From Phoma sp. XZ068 (lineage: Eukaryota; Ascomycota; Dothideomycetes; Pleosporales; Didymellaceae), in NCBI GenBank assembly GCA_004835665.1, contig RBKR01000013.1, forward strand, positions 124,001 to 188,000: a stretch of 64,000 nucleotides of DNA. Reading direction: 5' to 3'. Of this stretch, positions 57,240 through 64,000 are shown piece by piece. The notes under the pieces were generated by a model that worked only from the letters and a program-made list of their open reading frames with translations, searched no databases and was not told the DNA's origin. How positions within the stretch are numbered: the stretch's first letter is position 1; each line of letters begins with the position of its first letter. The position numbers and the translations under genes were made by a program.

Positions 57240-58454
57240 TTAGTAGTTGTACTTGTAGCACAGGGTAGTGCTCTGGGTGTTGAGGATATCCCTGATGCGA
57301 ACAGTGGGGCGGAAATCGTAAACGTTGACGGTTGTGTCGAGAGTAAGCTGGTTACCGACGGCGTCAGTTCCAGAGATGGTGGTAACGCGGGCGTTGCCGC
57401 CGTTGTTCTGCCAGATGCGGAAGTTGCGGTCGATGAAAGCGTGGTGAAGGAAGAAAACGGGGTCGGCGGGAGAGGCGTAGGTGTCTTGCATGACGGAGCC
57501 AATGCCGTTGTGTCCCCAGGCGTGAGCACCACCCTCGGCGCAGGAGGCCATGTCGGCGTAAGCGGAACGGGAGTTGCAAGCGTCGACGATGGCGTTACCG
57601 GTGTTGATGGTCTTAGCATCGTCACCGTTGCGAGCCAAGCAGTGGCGAACGTTGCCGGAACCAGGGCCGATGTTGATGGCGAGACCGGCGAATTGCTGTG
57701 TTTATATTAGTGATGTGTTTCCGGCTCAAAATGTGGTAGTACTTACGCCGTTGGTTACGCACTGGCCGCCAATGTTGACGCTTCCGAACCACCGCGAGCT
57801 GAAGATGGACGACTGCCCGTAGCGACCGGCGTACCTGGTCTCGTCGAACCAGGGGAGGTCACGGTTGAAACCGCAGTCGCTGCGGAGCATCGACTCGAAG
57901 GTCCAGAGGTAGTACCTGTGCCAGAGAAGGAACTTTGCGTTGCCGTGGACGTTGGGCGTCAGGGTCTGGTGGAGCGCGACGAGATCCTCATATCTGCTCT
58001 GGGACTGACGGAACTGGCCAGATGCCGGGCGGTTCTGCAGACACTTGATGGCATCGATGTACGCCTGACGGTCAGAGTCAGAGTAAGAGTCCCACTCGCG
58101 GCGGATGCGGGGGTTGGAGCAAGTGCTTTGCCTCTTCTCAAACTGCTCGAGCTCCTCGTCCAGGGCGCGGGGAGTGACGGGGAGGATGCTGGGAAGAACA
58201 AGCTCGGGAAGCTTGTTCTTGGCGTCCTGGATGTTCTCGACGATGGTAGTGACGGTAGCGTTTACTCCATGCAGGGCCTCGTCGAGAGAGAGCGGGCGCG
58301 CAAACTTGGGCGTCTTGAAGTCGGTGAGAGGGAGCGCAGGTGGAAGAGCAACATTGGGAGGAAGAGATGTGCCCTGGGCGGGAGCAGGGTTCTGAGGAAG
58401 TGCAATGGCAGATCCGGCGACAGCCAAAACGGCTGCGGTGAATGACAGATGCAT
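57240..58454 (-). CDS. Secreted tyrosinase (type 3 copper enzyme)
   Basis: Two exons, 58454-57747 and 57695-57240, give 387 aa. The intron is 51 bp (GTAAGT donor, CACAG acceptor, phase 0). A signal peptide (MHLSFTAAVLAVAGSAIALP) is followed by a roughly 90-residue propeptide ending in EKR (106-108), a Kex2-type cleavage site. Copper site A uses His162, His170 and His179 (LVALHQ, NVHG, LLWHRYYLW). Copper site B uses His294 and His298 (GAHAWGH) and one of the pair at 320-321 (DPVFFLHHAFIDR). Tyrosinases oxidise monophenols and diphenols to quinones, feeding pigment formation or protein cross-linking outside the cell. It is short, with no large C-terminal lid domain. Confidence 0.94.
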
Positions 58455-61223
58455 GGTGGGTGAGCAAAGGCAGGAATTAGATTAAAATAAGGATACTAAG
58501 AGAGGTTGGAATGTTCCTAACGAGAGACGTAGAGCTGGTGCTGCAGAAACGTTTGCGGACGCCCAGGGCGTTGACTATATACTTTGCCTATGGGGCCCGC
58601 CATATCTCCTGAGCCCTGCGATAAAGTCGATCCACCAGTTCGTGTCAGTCTACGCCAAGGCGCCCAAAGTGAGAAATGCGAGGACGCAAGAGGAAAAACG
58701 TCAGCTTACCTAAAGGCGCCAGCCTGAATAGTAAGGGGTGAGAGCGAATCATCTAGCCGCCTTCGTGTTGGCCCTGGGGAAATCTCATCTCCGAGTCAGC
58801 GCCACCGCTGCGTACGGTAACGCTGAGCTTCTTCACGAGCGCCAGGTTATTGGGCCCACGCCTCGAGTGCACGAGGCGTGGGTAGGGCCATCTTCCAAGC
58901 TCCTTGTTATTTTATTATGCCGGCTCCCGGATTTGCTGATTGGCAGCAGGGTTTTGGTCGTCGTATCCGAGAATAGAATAGCCGAGGGAACGTCGCATCC
59001 GCCAGCTCATTGCGTCGCGAAGCTTTGAGGAGCACGCCGTTCAGCAACCATGAATACAAAGCTTTTTAGCAACACACATCATTCGTTCTTTGTCCTCTTG
59101 GCCTGGATGCCGTTGAGTAGCCTGGGCATCGCCGAAGACACGGATCTCGGCAGCGAGGTACAACCACATTGCGGTTCTGTGACGTACGTCCAAGATACGA
59201 CCACTTTTGCGGACCCGTATCGATTGTCGCTCTTGGGTCGGGTGATGCGACCTCTTGTGGCCTGAATCGTGCGAGATGTGCCGCGTCGAAGTCTGTGACT
59301 GTGCATGATGTTCACCGGACACAGGTGGGCCCTTGCGGAGCTGATGCAGGTACGCAGCCACTCGGCTTGCGCTTGACCGCCAACCCCACAGCGGCGTGTG
59401 TTGAGAAAGACAAGTCGCGAGGTGAGATTATCCCAAGCCGTTGCCACGTCGTAGGGCGGTGCGCCTCGCGACTGGCGTTCGTAACGTGCCGTTCTTGCCT
59501 GAAAGTCCTGCATTCCTGTCCGTGTTGCCGAATGATTTTCCTCGTCAGCACTCCTTCGCATAAGGTAATATTCGATAAACCTGCATCCTCCTGTTCGAAC
59601 CCCTCTGCAACTGCAATTTAAACAGCTTACTCTTACATGCAATCAGCAGTAACAGAGGAGTGCTCAGAAGACTCTGCCGCTATTGACGGTCGTCTCCACA
59701 AGGCGGCATCCGGGGTCCAATGACGAGTCTACTACGTGGTAGTGCTGGGTTCGTCGAATAAGCAAATTCAACACCTGGCCAGGCTGGTCTGCACCTGAGT
59801 CGCGGTACAGCAGTATTGTACGTCGTCTTACACTGGAGAAGACCCAATACAAGCTTGCAGGAACGGCATGATACATACGGGAGGTGTGTAGGACAGCGTC
59901 CATGGAGTGGGGTTGCAGCTGCAGACTTGACGACATTCTCTCGTAACTGGGTCAGAAGACTCTGCAGCGAGCATCGCGATTGTCAAAGTGGCTCGAAGAA
60001 GCAGGGTCAAGCAGGCTGTTGTTGCTAAAATTGGACATTAGCGCGCCAACATCGATCTCGTGGTGGGCAGATCATAGGACTTGTCGATATTTTCCAAGCA
60101 CTCCAACCGTGGGACAAGACTCGACTTATCACAGATGGAGGCGAGTTCGCAACGAATGATTCGTTCGGAAGGCGAGCATATAGTCCAGTCCAGTCGCAAC
60201 GATCGTATACTACAGCTTACTACAGTACTGTGTATTGACGGCGGGAGGCGCTTCGAGTATGCCGGTACCCGAATGCTAGAGCCCGCACAAATGCACCATG
60301 GTAGGCTCGTCGAAGAACTGTAGCGATTGGTGCTGTGCATATTTGACAGCCGTTCAGGCGCAAGCTACCATCATGAAATTTGGGTCGTCGTCGGCAGCTT
60401 CAGAACAGCACACCAGTGGTCACCCGCCATTGCCGAATTGTTTAGTAAGTTGCTGGTGACAATGGATTGTGCCATGCCTGTGGGAGATGTGATGATTCTG
60501 TCGCTTGCACAAGCTGGCCAGACACGACAGCGGCGGTTGGAATCGAAATACGAGTATGAAAACGTGCTGGAGAGACACTCCCAATAATTAGGGAAATAGC
60601 AAGTTATATCGTTGCGCACACGGTCTTGGATACAACGTTCTCAAACTCGCTCATTGATCCGCACGTGTGGCTGAGATTGGAGATCTCGACTGCCATCCTC
60701 AGGTGAGAATTGCAGAGAGCTCGAGCAGTCACGGGACTGAGAGTCGACTTCGAGGACGCCTGCTTTGGCCGTAAACAGTATGAGCCAATTATGCTGACGA
60801 GCCAAGTTGATTCACCAAACGACGCTCGGTGTTGGTGGACGAACGTTTTAGATTTACGACGTTTATTGCACGTGCACCCAGGCTGAAATCTAATCAATCA
60901 TCACGTCGTTGACGTTTTTGTACTACATAAACGTTAGATATTGGACACAAATACCGTTGTCGTGCGATGCATACTGAGGTAGTGCAGCGCACGTGGAAAC
61001 GTTATCAGCGCGCGGATGGTGCCGTCATATCAGACCCTTGAGTTCGCAGAAGCTAGTGGGGTCGCGTCGAGCTCCACAACGCGTCCATGGCTCTTTCCCA
61101 CACTTCGCATCGCCATTTCTCCCAGCCCCCGAATTAGAAAGCGCGACTTCTTCACCTCAAAAGTCGCGGTCGCGTGATTAGCTTCAAATCGTACCCAAAG
61201 TTCCACAACCATCCCACTGCATC
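58455..61223. other. 2.8-kb intergenic region
   Basis: No gene supported. Overlapping opposite frames at 59079-59642 (minus, 187 codons) and 59169-59621 (plus, 150 codons) compete with each other and neither has a domain. Smaller frames at 60038-60340 and 60604-60897 are featureless. A TATA-like tatata near 58578 fits the tyrosinase promoter. Confidence 0.4.
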
Positions 61224-62834
61224 ATGGAGAACGACACGGTGCCACCGTCATCACCACCGCACGCGATCGCGACCAATCCTCCAAGTTCGCCCTTCTTCGA
61301 ACCTCAACGATATGGCGCGTTTTCGCCGAAATCTAGTTCACCACCACCACTGTTCTCCAGTGACGATTCTGGCGAAACACTGGATATCACAAACTACGAG
61401 TCTCCGCGCATCTTCAAGAACAAGCGCAAGGGTGCTTGGTACGAAACCGATGACGGCGATTCGACGCAAAATACACCAGAGCCTAAGAAGACAAAGATGT
61501 CAAGAAATTGTGACTCGGGCGTTTATATGATGAGCGACAACAGTGATGGCTCTGTAGATCCCCTACCAGAACACAAGTCACCGTTTCCGTTCACCACTCA
61601 GGCTGTTGACGAGCAAGAGCCAGAGCCCATGAGCATGACTGAAGCCGTCTTTTACTCGGTGCTCAGAGAAGGGCTAGACAAGAACTGTGAACAATACGAC
61701 TTTCAAGGATTCGAGTTTGGTGACAGTGGCATCAAGCAGATAGGTGACCTGAACAGTGTCATTAAAAATCTGCCAGATCCGGGTAACGACCTACCTGCAG
61801 AAGGGCAATACCGTTCTATGGTGCCAGATCTGTACATCAACCTGAGCCGAAATTCCCTCAGGCGCATGACACCATCTCTGTTCCACTTGCAGCATCTTAC
61901 CACCTTGGTGCTAAGAAACAATCGAATCGAGGAATTACCTCCACAGATTGGTCAGCTACACAATCTTCGAGAACTGGACATGGGCCTCAACAACCTCAAG
62001 TACCTACCACTCGAGATTCTCCATATGTGGGCACCACAAGGGAAGCTGGAGCATCTCGTAACTCTCGGAAACCCTCTTCTCGAGCGAGTCTCTCAGGAAC
62101 GGTACTACAAGTTGGGTGGTCGCGTCATGTTCACATCTTCTACAAAGGATATCTACCCAGAGTTACAATCTAGCCCTGACCGTGAGGCACTCGTCTGGCA
62201 TATACGCTTCACCGAGTCGATGGAAAACATCCCCGACGCTGTGGAGTCGAAGTACACATTGGGAGGGCAGACTGCAGATGAGCGGATATCTGCGCATCAT
62301 CCAGTAGTACCTGTTGCATCAGACTCGGCTTCATCGCGATTCATTGGCCGGACGCTGGTATCGTATTTTGATCACACTGGGCAGCTTCTAAAAGAATCAC
62401 CACAGCAGCCTTCTTCAAACACGGACAGTTATTCGATTATCATCGAAACAAATGAGGGCGCTTTCGGTGTTCCGTCATCTCCGATCTTTACGCCACCCAC
62501 ATCCTCCCGGATACCCTCTCTCATCACGATGTCCGTCAATACTGCACTCGCAAACATTACCGTTGAAGAGATAAAGGAAATGCTAGGCGAGCCTGTCCCT
62601 TTCGATGCAGCGGCAATCTTTGCGCGAGCAACACAGAACGATGCGGATGCAGGCTTTGGCTATTTTCACCAATGTCATATCTGCAGGAAGGATTACGTCG
62701 TGGCGAGAGCAGAGTGGATCGAATTCTGGAGCAGAGGTTTGTCAGTTTTTTATCCATTCAAGGTCAAGGTTTGCTCGTGGGGTTGTGTACCACTTGAGAT
62801 GACCAGGAAGCCAGTGAAGGAGCTGGCTTGGTAA
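61224..62834 (+). CDS. Leucine-rich-repeat protein with C-terminal Cys motif
   Basis: Single exon of 536 aa. Residues 1-135 are Ser/Pro-rich with a basic KNKRKGAWYETDDGDS segment that could be nuclear. Three to four short leucine-rich repeats lie at about 200-265 (LYINLSRNSLRRM, LTTLVLRNNRIEELPPQIG, LRELDMGLNNLKYLP). A conserved-looking middle follows. The C-terminus pairs CHIC (484-487) with CSWGC (about 517-521), suggesting a treble-clef-like zinc site. I do not know a characterised homologue with certainty. Intracellular; function probably in protein interaction. Confidence 0.75.
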   Translation: MENDTVPPSSPPHAIATNPPSSPFFEPQRYGAFSPKSSSPPPLFSSDDSGETLDITNYESPRIFKNKRKGAWYETDDGDSTQNTPEPKKTKMSRNCDSGVYMMSDNSDGSVDPLPEHKSPFPFTTQAVDEQEPEPMSMTEAVFYSVLREGLDKNCEQYDFQGFEFGDSGIKQIGDLNSVIKNLPDPGNDLPAEGQYRSMVPDLYINLSRNSLRRMTPSLFHLQHLTTLVLRNNRIEELPPQIGQLHNLRELDMGLNNLKYLPLEILHMWAPQGKLEHLVTLGNPLLERVSQERYYKLGGRVMFTSSTKDIYPELQSSPDREALVWHIRFTESMENIPDAVESKYTLGGQTADERISAHHPVVPVASDSASSRFIGRTLVSYFDHTGQLLKESPQQPSSNTDSYSIIIETNEGAFGVPSSPIFTPPTSSRIPSLITMSVNTALANITVEEIKEMLGEPVPFDAAAIFARATQNDADAGFGYFHQCHICRKDYVVARAEWIEFWSRGLSVFYPFKVKVCSWGCVPLEMTRKPVKELAW

Positions 62835-63474
62835 TGACCTGGAGCAGGCTAGGCATATCTGAATGCCTGATTTGAAGGCGATCAAGAATTGCATACCAGC
62901 GAAGCATTTCGGGCGTTATCAGCATTTCTTCTTATTTCGCTACATGACGAATACTTTGGGTATGGTCCTAGGTCATTGTCGATTGTATACTGCATACCGC
63001 TCCTCTATACATCTCGAGCATCTGTATACCACGATATAAGTTGCCTTCGGTTGTCTCAAACAAGACTGGAACATGACATTATAGCAAAAAGCGACTGCCT
63101 TTTGCGGAACGGGTTACGCATGCTACCTAGTTCAGAGAACAAACGATGAGGCTGACACCAAACGCCTTTGGCATAAGGTTGGCCAGCTCGCTTATATAGT
63201 ATAAAACAAAATATCAGTCATTACGACAGTGGTGTCTAGTGCGGCTTAATGTCGCAACTACATTCAGACAGGGCAAGACATTACATCAACGCCTGCGAGC
63301 CATATGACCAAACTATCGACATCGTGCACGACCCCTCAAAACCTCTACGACCTTGACTTATAGTACCCCCAAGCATTCTGATATATATCGTCTCCCTTTT
63401 CCCAGCATTTGACATTCCCTCCATGCTACCAAACCATCCACCCTAGAACCAAAGTACACACAAAATCTCCCAAA
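62835..63474. other. Intergenic spacer
   Basis: About 640 bp with no supported gene. The last 100 bases are C/T-rich with few G, as expected for a leader of the gene starting at 63475. Confidence 0.4.
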
Positions 63475-64000
63475 ATGCCCCTCCGAGACACACTCCTCAC
63501 ATTCTTCAACAAACCCACACGCCTCGCCTCAGCCCGCCACCGCATAACCACCACCGAAGGCAACCTCTCCACTTCAGCACCTTCAAATGTCTCTGCGGCC
63601 ACATAAACCCTATCTACCACCTCCCCTCCCATACCCACCCGCTCGGCATCCTATCATGCAGTAGCTGCGCTCTCACATGGCACCCCAGCATTTCTCCGCT
63701 TAAGCCGCAACCCAACGCGCGTTTACGGGCGAATGTCGTTCGTCCTGATCCTAACGCTCCGAATATGGAGGAGGCGTACGTTCTTCCAACGCCGGGGGCT
63801 GCGTTTCGCTTAAAGAGTGAGGAGGGTGTTGTTGGGTATGGATATATTTGTCTTAATGAGCGGTGTGGGTTAATGTGGAAGACGCAGGTGAAGAAGGAGT
63901 GGTTTGGGCGGAGTAGGTTGGTGATGGCGGTGGGTGGGAGGCGGTGGAGGGGGAAGTGTCTTTGTGGGAGGTTAATGCAAGAGAGTGGGGGATTTGCGGT
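63475..64000 (+). pseudogene. Cysteine-rich (zinc-ribbon-like) protein, frameshifted and truncated by the window end
   Basis: The ATG at 63475 opens MPLRDTLLTFFNKPTRLA and runs to a stop at 63606. From about 63582 the frame one base earlier is open to the window end and much more protein-like: FKCLCGHINP, then CSSCALTWHP, then CLNERCGLMWK and KCLCGRLM. These four cysteine pairs suggest two zinc knuckles. No GT donor exists between 63475 and 63582, so splicing cannot join the frames. One base therefore appears to be missing near 63570-63582, or the true start is elsewhere. Family unknown; the 3' end lies outside the window. Confidence 0.5.

Noticed and set aside
59575..59615. tRNA T-loop-like ggttcgaac on the minus strand
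   Set aside because: The T-stem does not pair and no acceptor or anticodon arms can be built around it.
59079..59642. 187-codon minus frame opposite a 150-codon plus frame
   Set aside because: The two compete, neither has a domain or splice partner; no reason to prefer either.

Overview
The window looks like nuclear DNA of a filamentous ascomycete (Pezizomycotina, plausibly Dothideomycetes). Three things support this. Introns are short (about 40-105 bp) with GTAAGT/GTATGT/GTACGT donors and CTAAC/CTAAT-type branch sites. The gene content is typical: cutinase, GH43 galactanase, tyrosinase, CFEM, 2EXR and F-box families. Genes stand alone on both strands with no operons. I found no tRNA, rRNA, CRISPR array or intact transposon. 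All splice sites were placed by eye from reading-frame continuity and consensus signals.

Left part (1-20000): a secreted cutinase, a 2EXR-domain protein and a secreted GH43/CBM35 exo-beta-1,3-galactanase form a small plant-cell-wall-oriented group. About 7.3 kb with no recognisable gene follows, including two strongly pyrimidine-biased tracts. Next come a small single-pass coiled-coil membrane protein, a pair of GC-rich hairpins, a proline-rich protein, the splicing factor SF3b10 (with two compensating frameshifts), a CFEM-domain membrane protein (with an in-frame stop) and a small glycine-rich secreted cysteine protein.

Middle (20000-45600): two large membrane proteins of unknown function (790 and 682 aa), a hypothetical protein, a secreted PI-PLC-X-like protein with a GPI-type tail, an acidic mitochondrial-type protein, an NAA40/NatD histone N-terminal acetyltransferase, and an FMO fused to a DUF6314-like domain. 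A secreted protein with two tandem six-cysteine modules and an EAPxEPSx repeat tail follows, then two small hypothetical proteins.

Right part (45900-64000): a full-length ABCA-type transporter (1621 aa after adding a 37-aa first exon), an atypical SDR (TIP30-like), an F-box/LRR-like protein, a tyrosinase, an LRR protein with a C-terminal Cys motif, and a cysteine-rich protein truncated by the window end that carries an apparent frameshift.

Three separate genes (SF3b10, the CFEM protein, the terminal cysteine-rich gene) show small lesions in otherwise well-preserved frames. They are either assembly or base-calling errors or real recent decay, and this should be settled before any of them is interpreted. 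The most original structures I see are the twin-module cysteine protein with symmetric phase-2 introns, the CFEM gene whose eighth cysteine lies just past a stop, and the paired GC hairpins.
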